Assembly (NCBI GenBank): GCA_035507155.1
Contig: DATJOK010000163.1
Coordinates: forward strand, 15,058-79,057
Origin: DASZHJ01 sp035507155
GTDB taxonomy: Bacteria > Pseudomonadota > Alphaproteobacteria > ATCC43930 > CGMCC-115725
Reading direction: 5' to 3'
DNA: 64,000 nucleotides
The number at the start of each line of letters is the position of its first letter. The stretch's first letter is position 1. Of this stretch, positions 8,744 through 16,365 are shown piece by piece. A model generated the notes under the pieces. It worked only from the letters and a program-made list of their open reading frames with translations. It made no database searches and was not told the DNA's origin. Made by a program: the position numbers and the translations under genes.

Positions 8744-8995
8744 CTTTTCCCCCCGTTTGATTGACCGGCATGCCGGCGCTGAGGCTGCCATGGCCCTCCC
8801 GGGACTGGCCAGAGGCGGAGACGCCCGGCCGGCAGATTCTGCCGGGCCATCGACGCCGCCGCGACCACATATTGCCGGCATTCCGGCTTCGGCGACCGCG
8901 TAAAAGCCCGGAAAATGCGGGCTTTCCTTCTGGCATGGGGCTTGCTCCTCCGTCTTGCGGCCCCATCCGGCCGAGGTCAGACGCGAGAGACGCCC
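8744..8995. promoter_or_regulatory. Structured divergent intergenic region with terminator-like hairpin
   Basis: This 252-base gap separates the divergent DUF1989 and EAL-like genes. It holds two perfect palindromes, CCGGCATGCCGG (8765-8776) and CCGGCAGA-T-TCTGCCGG (8829-8845), and a hairpin at 8903-8925 (AAAGCCCG, loop of 7, CGGGCTTT). Read leftward the hairpin is followed by TTTTA, like an intrinsic terminator in the leader of the DUF1989 gene. It may be an attenuator for that gene, or only a dyad. No known riboswitch motif was recognised. Confidence 0.4.
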
Positions 8996-10354
8996 ATGCT
9001 GCCGACCACATCGCTGCGACATCGCCCGTCCGAGCTCGGAGATCCGCTGCAGGAGCGCCAGCTGCTCGACCTGCTGCGCCGCCTGCAGAAGCACCGCCAC
9101 GGCCGCCGCGCCGTCCACATCCACCTCTCGAAGCTGCGCGCCTACAACCTCCGCGGCGAGCAGGTCCGGATCGCCGTTCACTTCTTCGAATCCCTGGTCC
9201 TGCACGTCGGCGGCGCTCTCTTTCCGCTGGCCAATGCCGATCTCGTCTACGTCTGGAAGAGCGCCAAGCTCGAGGCGATCGACGAAGCGGTGATGCGGCT
9301 GCGCACCCTCTTCAGCGAGGATCCCCTCGCCCAGGGCGACGAGGATTACCAGCGCGCCCGGTTCTGCACCTGGTATGACCTCGAAACGCAGTATCAGGAG
9401 ATCTTCGCCGTCGCCCAGCGCCTGCATGAGGTCGAATTGAAGCGCACCCGGCGCCTTGCCACCCTCGCGGAAGCCGCAAACAAGGCGAGCGCGCCGGTCA
9501 AGTTGCAGCCGGTCAGCGCCGACCGCATGTGCCAGCTCGTGGACAACATCGCCCATGCCGATCTCTCGAGCATGATGCGGCGCCAGCCGATCTGCGCCAT
9601 CACCCGGGACGCGCCGCCCAAGGTTATGTTCCGCGAGCTCTACATCTCGATCGAGGATCTGCGCGACAGCGTGATCCCGGGCTACGACATCGCCGGCGAC
9701 CGCTGGCTCTTCCAGCACCTCACCAAGACGCTGGACGACCGCATGCTGCAGCTCCTGATCAAGAACGACGACAGCGAGATCTCCCGGACCTTCAGCGTGA
9801 ATTTCAATGTCGGAACGCTGCTCTCCGAGCGCTTCATCGATTTCGACCGCCGGCTGCGCGCGGCCACCCGCTGCACGGTGATCTTCGAGCTGCAGGTGCT
9901 GGACATCCTGTCCGACCTCCGCGCCTATTATTTCGCCCGGGATTTCGTGCGCGAGCGCGGCTATCGCATCTGCCTCGACGGCGTCACCGACATGATGCTG
10001 CCGTCGATCGACCTCGATCGCTTCGGCGTCGATTTCCTGAAGCTGATCTGGAGCGCCGAGACGCTGAGCAGCGCGCACGAGGATCGCCTGGCGGAGCTCC
10101 GCCTGGCTGTGAAGCGTCTGGGCTGCGCCCGCACCATCCTCGCCCGCTGCGACAGCGCCGAGGCGGTCAGCATCGGCCAGTCGCTCGGCATCAATCTCTT
10201 CCAGGGCCGCTATATCGACGAGCTGCCGGGCGTCTACGACAGCGGCTTCGCCGCCGTCCGCAAGCTGGCGCTGCGCTCGGCCGCGGAAGCCGCCGCCAAC
10301 GCCGCCGAGCGGGCTCGCCTCAGGGATCTCCGGAACCAGCCAGCCTACGTCTGA
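8996..10354 (+). CDS. Degenerate EAL-domain protein
   Basis: 452 residues. The C-terminal half follows the EAL fold in order: SVNFNVGTLLSERFIDFDRR (usual SVNVS), FELQVLDIL (usual EITE), ICLDGVTDMMLPSIDLDRFGVDFLKL (usual DDFGTGYSSL...KID) and INLFQGRYID (usual QGYLF). The EAL motif itself, the second Asp of DDFG and the late AEGVE motif are replaced, so cyclic-di-GMP hydrolysis is unlikely; the protein may bind a ligand or partner instead. The N-terminal 150 residues (HIHLSKLRAYNLRGEQVRIA and onwards) match no domain I recognise. ATG 8996 is preferred; the earlier in-frame ATG 8915 lies in the hairpin. Converges on a TRAP permease scrap. Confidence 0.72.
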   Translation: MLPTTSLRHRPSELGDPLQERQLLDLLRRLQKHRHGRRAVHIHLSKLRAYNLRGEQVRIAVHFFESLVLHVGGALFPLANADLVYVWKSAKLEAIDEAVMRLRTLFSEDPLAQGDEDYQRARFCTWYDLETQYQEIFAVAQRLHEVELKRTRRLATLAEAANKASAPVKLQPVSADRMCQLVDNIAHADLSSMMRRQPICAITRDAPPKVMFRELYISIEDLRDSVIPGYDIAGDRWLFQHLTKTLDDRMLQLLIKNDDSEISRTFSVNFNVGTLLSERFIDFDRRLRAATRCTVIFELQVLDILSDLRAYYFARDFVRERGYRICLDGVTDMMLPSIDLDRFGVDFLKLIWSAETLSSAHEDRLAELRLAVKRLGCARTILARCDSAEAVSIGQSLGINLFQGRYIDELPGVYDSGFAAVRKLALRSAAEAAANAAERARLRDLRNQPAYV

Positions 10355-10363
10355 GCCGCATCC

Positions 10364-10438
10364 TCATCCGCCGAATACAAGATTCGGCAACCACGGGGTC
10401 AGCACCGGCACGTAGGTGATGATGCCGAGCACGATCCC
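10364..10438 (-). pseudogene. C-terminal scrap of a TRAP transporter large permease (DctM)
   Basis: Directly after the dctP stop, the minus strand encodes GIVLGIITYVPVLTPWLPN followed by LVFGG and TGA (10364-10366). The ITYVP...WLP pattern is the standard last membrane segment and tail of DctM permeases. The rest of DctM (about 400 residues) and the small permease DctQ are absent: only some 42 bases separate the dctP stop from this scrap. I read it as an internal deletion that removed dctQ and nearly all of dctM. It is too short for ordinary gene calling. Confidence 0.72.
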
Positions 10439-10480
10439 TCGGAGATCGTCGCCAGCACGGTGCTCGGGCGGTTCCGCCTC

Positions 10481-11515
10481 TCAGCTTGCGGTGCTGACCG
10501 TCGCCATCACCGCCTGCACCATCTCCGGCGAGATCTTGATCTCCTTCGCCACCTGCTCCTGCTCCGCCACCATGCGCTTGCGCTCGGCGGCGGTCTGTTC
10601 CGCGGTCGGGTCGGCGAATTTGATGCCGTGCTCCTCGAGGGTCTTGCGCGCCCGGAGCTGTGCCGCCGCCATGTTGTCGCGATAGGTGGGAACGCTCTGC
10701 GCCCAGGTGTCGGTCATCAGCTTCTGCAGATCAGGGCCGAGCTTCTCCCAGAACGCCTGACTGACCAGCGGGATGTACTCGGCGATGAACTGATGGTCCT
10801 CGAGCGCATACTTGACGCCGGAGTCCCAGAGCTTGGCGCTCACCAGGCTCTCGTTCGAGCTCACCAGCCCGTCGAAGGTGCCCTGCGAGAGCGACAGCGG
10901 CACGTTGGGCCAGGCGGTCGTGTTCGGGATGGCGCCGAGGAAGCGGGCGCGCCAGGCCTGCCCCGCGCCGCCGGAATTGCGGATCTTCATGCCCTTGAGA
11001 TCGGCGAGCGTCGCGATCGGCTTGGTGGCGCTGTACCAGTTCTGGAAGCCGAGATCGAGATAGGGCCCGAGCACGTGCGAGCGCAGCTTCTTCTCGATCT
11101 GGCTGTTGAGGAGCTGGCCGGGCTTGCCGTCGATGATGCGATGGATGTCGTCCATCGAGCGGCCATAGAGCGCCGGAAGCTGGAAGAAATCCGCGTCCGA
11201 CACGATGCCGGTGATGGTCCAGCTGCCCGGCGAGGCCATCTCGACCTGGCCCTGGATCAGCGCCTTGCCCACTTCGAGATCGGGATAGAGCTGGCCGCTC
11301 TCGAAGATCTCCGCCTTGATCTTGCCGCCCGAGGCGGCCTCGACCTTGCCGAGGTAGTCCTTGAACGAGACGTTGCGCAGATGCGAGGGCGCGGTGTCGA
11401 GCGAGAGGCGCAGGCGTATGGGGTCGGCGGCGCGGGCGATCCGTCCGAGGGCGGGAGCCGCGAGAGCCGCCGCGGCGGCAACCGCGAAAGTGCGGCGAGT
11501 AAGGCGCTTTACCAT
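10481..11515 (-). CDS. dctP: TRAP transporter solute-binding protein, DctP family (orphan)
   Basis: Periplasmic binding protein, 344 residues. ATG 11515 has an excellent ribosome site (GGGAGGAG) and a twin-arginine-like signal (RRTFAVAAAAALAAPALG, cleavage near ARA-AD). DctP hallmarks include YLGKVEAASGGKIKAEIFESGQL, LADLKGMKIRNSG with the ligand-binding Arg, and WPNVPLSLSQGTFDGLVSSN. DctP needs DctQ and DctM to import its ligand, but both are missing here apart from a C-terminal DctM scrap just downstream. Either it serves permeases encoded elsewhere, acts as a sensor component, or is on the way to decay. Its own reading frame is intact. Confidence 0.9.
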   Translation of the reverse strand: MVKRLTRRTFAVAAAAALAAPALGRIARAADPIRLRLSLDTAPSHLRNVSFKDYLGKVEAASGGKIKAEIFESGQLYPDLEVGKALIQGQVEMASPGSWTITGIVSDADFFQLPALYGRSMDDIHRIIDGKPGQLLNSQIEKKLRSHVLGPYLDLGFQNWYSATKPIATLADLKGMKIRNSGGAGQAWRARFLGAIPNTTAWPNVPLSLSQGTFDGLVSSNESLVSAKLWDSGVKYALEDHQFIAEYIPLVSQAFWEKLGPDLQKLMTDTWAQSVPTYRDNMAAAQLRARKTLEEHGIKFADPTAEQTAAERKRMVAEQEQVAKEIKISPEMVQAVMATVSTAS

Positions 11516-11636
11516 CAGAACTCCTCCCGGGGATTTCGTCTTCTTGAGGCGCACCATAGGCTGCCCACAAAAGATGGGCAACCGCCGCGCGGGGTAAGCC
11601 GGCGCGACAAATCGCGTCGCGTCAGCTCGTGTCTAT

Positions 11637-11652
11637 TTTATAGGCTTATAAA
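11637..11652. promoter_or_regulatory. AT-rich dyad upstream of dctP
   Basis: TTTATAGGCTTATAAA has perfect six-base arms (TTTATA / TATAAA) in an otherwise GC-rich gap, about 120 bases before the dctP start. It may be an operator or a promoter core for the leftward dctP transcript. Confidence 0.3.
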
Positions 11653-11789
11653 TTACGTTCCGGAGAGCCCGGCGATGCTCGGACCCGGCGAGCCGGCATT
11701 GACGAACAGGGCGAGCGCAAAAACAGCGAGGTCCACCGCGGCAGCGAAGCGGCAAGGCAAGAGAGCGCAAGAGCACGCGGCGCCCGCTC

Positions 11790-12092
11790 TCAGCGTTCCT
11801 GAACGCCGCGCGCCACCAGGGCGCCGAACAGCATCAGGAGGCCGAGCACGAAGGCCGTCTTGTAGAGCTGCTCGTCCAGCACGAAAGAGACTGCCGGCTG
11901 GACGCCGGCGATCTCGACAAAGCGAAAGGAGTCGAGATCGATGCCGAGGTAGTGCAGGACGAAGCTGCCGGTCCGGGTCGGAGCCCAGATCCCGTCCCTC
12001 ATCTCGCCGAGAAAAGTGAGGCCGATCGAGACGAAGCTCCCGAAGATGCTCAGCAGGCCGGCGGCCATGAAGAAGACAGAGAGGCCACGCAT
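11790..12092 (-). CDS. Small membrane protein of unknown function
   Basis: 100 residues from ATG 12092, preceded by GGCGGAGG. Three hydrophobic stretches are visible: VFFMAAGLLSIFGSFVSIGL near the start, a weaker central region, and YKTAFVLGLLMLFGALVA near the end, with a soluble loop (RDGIWAPTRTGSFVLHYLGI) between. I do not recognise the family. It is not a DctQ subunit: it is too short and lacks the four-helix pattern. It stands alone between dctP and a small lipoprotein, both on the same strand but well separated. Confidence 0.6.
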   Translation of the reverse strand: MRGLSVFFMAAGLLSIFGSFVSIGLTFLGEMRDGIWAPTRTGSFVLHYLGIDLDSFRFVEIAGVQPAVSFVLDEQLYKTAFVLGLLMLFGALVARGVQER

Positions 12093-12273
12093 CGATGCCT
12101 CCGCCTCGCGCAATGAACCGACGTCAGTCGGCTTGCCATAGCATGCCCGAGATCGGCAGCGGCCTCACCCGCAAAAATCGCGACTTTGTCCAGAATGCGA
12201 GCGTTGCATTTACCAAGCGGTCGCGGCCTCGCTCGAGCGCCCCCTTGGTGTTCGGAGGCGCTCGAGCCGGCGA

Positions 12274-12459
12274 TCACCGGTCGTAGCCGCGGTAGTAGTC
12301 GTCGTGGTCATGCCAGTAGTGGTCGCGGTGGTAATAGCCATAGTCGGGATAGGGCGCGATCACGCAGCCCGAGAGGCCCGCAAGAACCGTCACGGCCGCA
12401 ACCAGAACAGCAAGGCGGCCGATGAGTGGCCGGGCGCCAGTCGAATTTCTACTCGTCAT
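12274..12459 (-). CDS. Small His/Tyr/Asp-rich lipoprotein
   Basis: 61 residues. ATG 12459 has a strong ribosome site (GAGGAGG). The start is a lipoprotein signal (hydrophobic VLVAAVTVLAG, lipobox LSGC at about residue 34). After the lipidated Cys the mature chain is only about 27 residues and dominated by Tyr, His and Asp (YGYYHRDHYWHDHDDYYRGY), which suggests metal binding or a surface role; that is inference. No family assigned. Confidence 0.6.
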   Translation of the reverse strand: MTSRNSTGARPLIGRLAVLVAAVTVLAGLSGCVIAPYPDYGYYHRDHYWHDHDDYYRGYDR

Positions 12460-12937
12460 GACGACCTCCTCGTATCGAACCGCCGCGGCATCGCGGCGGG
12501 CGGCGCGCTCCCTGGCTCTCGAGGGCGCTCCGTCAATCGACAACGGCGTAGAAACGCATCTGTTCCGTATTATTTTTATCACCCCTATATCAAGATGTTA
12601 TGTGGATCTTGTGAGGGAAATCGGCATTCTGAGACGGCGGGCAGAGCCGAGGCCGAGTCGAGCGTCCAGCAAGGGGAACTCAACCAGGCGGCGCGTGGCC
12701 GTTCCGCTGCGCCCCTTTTTGAGGCAAAACGCAGTTCCCGGGGCAGAAGATCCCTGCGCCAGAAGCCTTTCCCGTCGCTCAATTAGCGTGCAGAGCAACA
12801 TCAGGAAAATCGTTCATTGTTAGTTAGTTGACTTGTCGCATGCTGTATTGCAGCATCCGCGCACCCAAATAACCCGTCGGAGAGGAGGAACGCCACAGCG
12901 ATCGAGGGCGTGAACGCGTTCGTGGAGGGATTGGATC
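12460..12937. other. Intergenic region without a supported gene
   Basis: 478 bases between the leftward lipoprotein and the rightward thioesterase. The short frames here (61-160 codons) have no family match and no consistent ribosome sites. It contains an AT-rich patch at 12567-12602, plausible as promoter region for the lipoprotein, and a small hairpin (ATGCTG-TATTG-CAGCAT, about 12841-12857) just after TTGACT, possibly part of the thioesterase promoter. Confidence 0.5.
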
Positions 12938-13345
12938 ATGCGGCATGCAGAACAGCTACTCGACCCCGCCGGCGAGCCCCGTGGCGAACTCGCCTCGCGG
13001 ACGCTGGCGATGCCGGCGGACACCAATCCCACCGGCGATATCTTCGGCGGCTGGCTGATGGCGCTGATGGATGCCGCCGCGCTGATGACCGCGACCCGCC
13101 ACGGGAAGGGCCGGATGGTGACGGTCGCCGTCTCGAAAATCGTCTTCCTGGAGCCGGTGAAAGTCGGCGATGCCGTCTGCTGCTACACCGACGTCGACCG
13201 CATGGGCCGGACCTCGCTGACTCTCGCGGTGGAAGTCTGGGTGCTGCGCCAGGGCCAGGGCGATCGGATCAAGGTCACCGAGGCCGAATTCACCTTCGTC
13301 GCCGTCGATGACGACGGCCGCCCCCGGCCGATCGCCGAGGGCTGA
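12938..13345 (+). CDS. Acyl-CoA thioesterase, YciA-type hotdog fold
   Basis: Hydrolyses acyl-CoA to free acid and CoA in the cytosol; 135 residues, a single hotdog domain as in YciA. The diagnostic stretch is LASRTLAMPADTNPTGDIFGGWLMALMDAAA, where the N-x-x-G-D-I-F-G-G-W motif and the Asp at the start of the central helix are kept. TVAVSKIVFLEPVKVGD is the conserved second strand pair. Convergent with the OmpA-like gene, 27 bases apart. Substrate range is not deducible. Confidence 0.88.
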   Translation: MRHAEQLLDPAGEPRGELASRTLAMPADTNPTGDIFGGWLMALMDAAALMTATRHGKGRMVTVAVSKIVFLEPVKVGDAVCCYTDVDRMGRTSLTLAVEVWVLRQGQGDRIKVTEAEFTFVAVDDDGRPRPIAEG

Positions 13346-13372
13346 TAGACCGCGCGAGTGTCGCGGCGTTCT

Positions 13373-13834
13373 CTAATCGCCCGGACGATAGAGCATGATG
13401 CGCACCCGGCGATTGCGGGGATTGCGCACATGATCCTTGGTCTGCACCGCGAGCTCATGCTTGCCGCGCCCCTCCGTGGTGATGAGGTCGGCGGGGATGC
13501 CTTCGCGCACCAGCTCCGCGCGCACGGCGGCGGCGCGCTTCTCGGAGATCCGGTCTGCGCTCTCCGTGCTGCCGGCGGTGTCTGAATAGCCGATGATCTT
13601 CACGTGGGAGAGGCTCTTCTCGGCCTGGTCGTGCCGGATCGCCACCGAGGCTTCGGCAACCACCGAGCGCGCCGTCTTGGTCAACTGATCGCTGCCGAAG
13701 TCGAAATAGACGACAAAGCTTTGCGGCCGCGTGGCTGGTTGTGCCAGCGCCGCGCCCGCGAGCCAGGACCCGATCGCCATCGCTGCGGCAACCGCGATCC
13801 ATCGGCTGCGCCGCCACCCCGTCCCCACAGTCAT
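13373..13834 (-). CDS. OmpA-family peptidoglycan-binding protein
   Basis: 153 residues from ATG 13834: a signal peptide (RWIAVAAAMAIGSWLAGAALA, cleaved near ALA-QP) and one OmpA C-terminal domain. The domain is complete: VVYFDFGSDQLT, IIGYSDTAGSTE, RISEKRAAAVRAELV, and NPRNRRVRIML, with the Asp and Arg residues that bind diaminopimelate. No lipobox and no beta barrel, so it is a soluble periplasmic peptidoglycan binder. Groups loosely with the small proteins that follow on the same strand. Confidence 0.85.
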   Translation of the reverse strand: MTVGTGWRRSRWIAVAAAMAIGSWLAGAALAQPATRPQSFVVYFDFGSDQLTKTARSVVAEASVAIRHDQAEKSLSHVKIIGYSDTAGSTESADRISEKRAAAVRAELVREGIPADLITTEGRGKHELAVQTKDHVRNPRNRRVRIMLYRPGD

Positions 13835-13915
13835 GCGTCCCCTTCCCCTCGATTGCCGCCGGAGCATCCCAAGTCCGGAGCGCGGGATCAACACTCCTGA
13901 GCGCCGGAACGCCGC

Positions 13916-14209
13916 CTAGCCGGCGTCGAGCAGCGCGCGGACCAGCGCACGCCATTCCATCTCGAGGGTCATGGTGGCAACGGGCTTGCCGGCGCGGCGG
14001 TACCAGTAGGCCGCATTGGAGGCATCGCCTTCCTTGCGATGGAGATAGGCATGGACCCAGGAGCCGGCGGCGCCCTCGTCGGCCTGAGCGCATTCATGGG
14101 CGGCGCTCCAGTCGCCCTTCGCGTCCCACCAGAGGGCGCACAGGGCCTCGCTCAATGCGCCCGGCGGTCTGGCGCCCGCGAGGGATTTCTCGAAACCGTC
14201 GACGTCCAT
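13916..14209 (-). CDS. Conserved small alphaproteobacterial protein of unknown function
   Basis: 97 residues, rich in Trp and Ala, with no signal peptide. The central part CALWWDAKGDWSAAHECAQ followed by SWVHAYLHRKEGDASNAAYW is a pattern I have seen in conserved hypothetical proteins of alphaproteobacteria; it looks like a short helical-repeat (TPR- or Sel1-like) unit, but this is a guess. A ribosome site GGGAGGG precedes the start. Same strand as the OmpA-like gene and DedA, about 80 bases on either side. Confidence 0.65.
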   Translation of the reverse strand: MDVDGFEKSLAGARPPGALSEALCALWWDAKGDWSAAHECAQADEGAAGSWVHAYLHRKEGDASNAAYWYRRAGKPVATMTLEMEWRALVRALLDAG

Positions 14210-14288
14210 GAGACCCTCCCGCAGCCTGCCGATGGCGCGATCTTAGCCGGGTGCTGCCGGTCGGAGAAACCGCGCTTCGCGCGAAGCC

Positions 14289-14954
14289 TCATCGGCGATG
14301 GCCAGGGCGGAGGAGCGGCCCCGGCAGCGCCCGCTCCGCCTCCGCCGTCAGGCGTGCCTCGTTCCGATAGAGAAAGAGAGCGATGGCGCCGATGACTGCC
14401 AGCGCCGCTATCCCGAGCACGATGCCGATCGGCCCCATCACCCGATGCGCGCCTCGTCCCAGCGCATAGGCGCCACCACCGTAGCAAAGCACCCAGAGCG
14501 TGCCGCCGGCGGCATTGAAGATCGCGAAACGCGGCCACCGCATGCGATTGGCGCCGGCGACGAAGCCTGACAGCGCGCGCAGGACGGCGATGAACCGGGC
14601 GCAGAACACGACGACGGCGCCGCGCCGGAGAAAGAGATATTGGCCGAGCTTGATGCGGCTCTCGGTCAACCCGATGTAGTGGCCGAACCGCAGCAGCAGC
14701 CGGTAGCCCAGCCAGCGGCCCAGGCAATATCCGATGTTATCGCCGCAGATCGCGCCCACGATCGCGGCGCCGAGGACGAGCCTGATATCGAGACCGTGCC
14801 CATGCCGATTGCCGGCGATGATCGCTGCCAGGATCAGCGTCGCTTCGCCCGGCAGCGGGACTCCCATTCCCTCGAGCGCTATCATTCCCGCCACCATCAC
14901 GTAGCCATAGGTGGCAAGAAGATGCGGGATGTCGCCGTGCAGGAACGGAATCAT
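14289..14954 (-). CDS. DedA-family membrane protein
   Basis: 221 residues, inner-membrane protein of the DedA/SNARE-associated (VTT) family, several members of which act as undecaprenyl-phosphate or phospholipid flippases. Key signature: GYVMVAGMIALEGMGVPLPGEATLILA with the conserved Glu, then GDNIGYCLGRWLG, and FCARFIAVLRALSGFVAGANRM with the functionally required Arg residues. About five hydrophobic segments. The tail after 195 is charged and cytosolic. Confidence 0.88.
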   Translation of the reverse strand: MIPFLHGDIPHLLATYGYVMVAGMIALEGMGVPLPGEATLILAAIIAGNRHGHGLDIRLVLGAAIVGAICGDNIGYCLGRWLGYRLLLRFGHYIGLTESRIKLGQYLFLRRGAVVVFCARFIAVLRALSGFVAGANRMRWPRFAIFNAAGGTLWVLCYGGGAYALGRGAHRVMGPIGIVLGIAALAVIGAIALFLYRNEARLTAEAERALPGPLLRPGHRR

Positions 14955-15132
14955 GGGTGGTCTGCGCCGTCGCCTCTGTATTTATCGCCGCCGATGTGTT
15001 TGAGTGATGCGGCACGATCGATGTGTTTTCCTAGCATCTTCGCCGATCCCACACCTCCGCTTTTCATCGACGCCGCATCATCCCTCGCCGCGCGCTCCGC
15101 GCCCCCTCCCCGATAACGAGAAACCGCCGGAA

Positions 15133-15669
15133 ATGGCTGCCAAAACTCGCCCCGCCGCGCGCGAAACCTGGCCCGACGAGATCCACGACGTGCTCGAACG
15201 CGAGCAGGTCCGCCAGGTCGCCTACGTCCCCGACGCCGGCCATGCGCGCCTCATCGACCGCTGCGCCGCCAATTCCAAAATGAAGACCGTGGTGCTGACC
15301 ACCGAGGAGGAAGGCATCGCGCTGCTCGCTGGAGCCTGGCTCGGCGGCGATCGCGGCGTCCTGCTGATGCAGAGCAGCGGCGTCGGCAACTGCATCAACA
15401 TGCTTTCCCTCGCCACCGTCTGCCGGTTCCCGCTGCTGACGCTCGTCACCATGCGCGGCGAATGGGGCGAGTTCAATCCCTGGCAGATCCCCATGGGCAA
15501 GGGCACGCCGGGCATCCTCGAGCAGGCGGGCGTGATGACCTTCCGCATCGAGGAGCGCGAGGCCGCTGCGGAGACCGTGGAGGCAGCCGCCCGCATCGCC
15601 TTCAACGGCGACCGCGCCGCCGCCGTGCTGATCTCCCAGCGCGTCATCGGCAGCAAATCCTTCAAGTGA
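15133..15669 (+). CDS. TPP-dependent decarboxylase, PYR-domain subunit (sulfopyruvate/phosphonopyruvate decarboxylase-like)
   Basis: 178 residues covering only the N-terminal pyrimidine-binding domain of a thiamine-diphosphate enzyme. VVLTTEEEGIALLAGAWLGG carries the catalytic Glu that activates the cofactor; LLMQSSGVGNCINMLSL is the next conserved piece. Its partner, the pyrophosphate-binding domain, is the next gene, 11 bases on. Split enzymes of this form include sulfopyruvate decarboxylase (ComD/ComE), while phosphonopyruvate decarboxylase has both in one chain. No other coenzyme M or phosphonate genes are present, so the substrate stays open. ATG 15133 removes an unlikely 43-residue extension. 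Confidence 0.8.
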   Translation: MAAKTRPAARETWPDEIHDVLEREQVRQVAYVPDAGHARLIDRCAANSKMKTVVLTTEEEGIALLAGAWLGGDRGVLLMQSSGVGNCINMLSLATVCRFPLLTLVTMRGEWGEFNPWQIPMGKGTPGILEQAGVMTFRIEEREAAAETVEAAARIAFNGDRAAAVLISQRVIGSKSFK

Positions 15670-15680
15670 GCTCGCCCGCC

Positions 15681-16280
15681 ATGGCCAAATCCACGAAACC
15701 TGCCGCTGCCACCCCCGAGCGCCGCGCCGTCATGCGGGCGCTGATGAAGGGCCGCAAGGAACTGCTGGTGGTCTCCGGCCTCGGATCCACCACCTACGAT
15801 CTCGCAGCAGCCGGCGACAACCCCCGCAATTTCTATCTCTGGGGCGCCATGGGGGGCGCTGCGATGATCGGGCTCGGCCTCGCGCTGGCGCAGCCGAAGA
15901 AGCGCGTGCTCGTCGTCACCGGCGATGGCGAGATGCTGATGGGGCTCGGCGCGCTCGCCACCATCGGCGTGCAGCAGCCCGGGAACCTGGCGGTCGTCGT
16001 CATCGACAACGAGCGCTACGCCGAGACCGGCCTGCAAAAGACGCATACCGCGCATGGCATCGACCTGCCGGCGATTGCCAAGGCAACGGGCTTCAAGATC
16101 GTCGACCTCGCGGTGAGCGACGGCGAACTCGAGGCGCTGCTGCCGACCATCCACAAGGCACCGGGACCGGTCTTCGTCACCATAAAGGTGACCGCCGACC
16201 GGCCGCCCTTCGTGCTGCCTTCTCGCGACGGCGTCTATCTGAAGAACCGCTTCCGCGAGGCGGTGCTGGGCGCGCCCTGA
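15681..16280 (+). CDS. TPP-dependent decarboxylase, PP-domain subunit (ComE-like)
   Basis: 199 residues, the C-terminal half of the same split enzyme. The TPP-binding motif is clear: GDGEMLMGLGALATIG and then VVVIDNERYAETG (GDG...N pattern binding Mg2+ and diphosphate). YLWGAMGGAAMIGLGLALA is the standard segment before it. Together with the previous gene it would form an alpha-beta complex decarboxylating a 3-substituted pyruvate. The basic, Ala-rich first 15 residues are probably disordered. Confidence 0.82.
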   Translation: MAKSTKPAAATPERRAVMRALMKGRKELLVVSGLGSTTYDLAAAGDNPRNFYLWGAMGGAAMIGLGLALAQPKKRVLVVTGDGEMLMGLGALATIGVQQPGNLAVVVIDNERYAETGLQKTHTAHGIDLPAIAKATGFKIVDLAVSDGELEALLPTIHKAPGPVFVTIKVTADRPPFVLPSRDGVYLKNRFREAVLGAP

Positions 16281-16365
16281 ATTTTTCGCGATCTCGCGTG
16301 GAGGCTTGCGCTTCGCGCACGGGCGCGACAGTTATCTGATGATGTCGCTCCGAAGGGAGATCGCG

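Noticed and set aside
8129..10078. Very long minus-strand frame through the EAL gene into DUF1989
   Set aside because: Only the last 204 codons carry DUF1989 and a ribosome site; the rest is antisense to the EAL-like gene.
11790..12092. Small membrane protein as DctQ partner of the nearby dctP
   Set aside because: Only 100 residues, wrong helix pattern, and located upstream of dctP with a large gap.
12585..12801. Short frames of about 65 codons in the gap before the thioesterase
   Set aside because: No ribosome sites, no similarity and overlapping alternatives in several frames.
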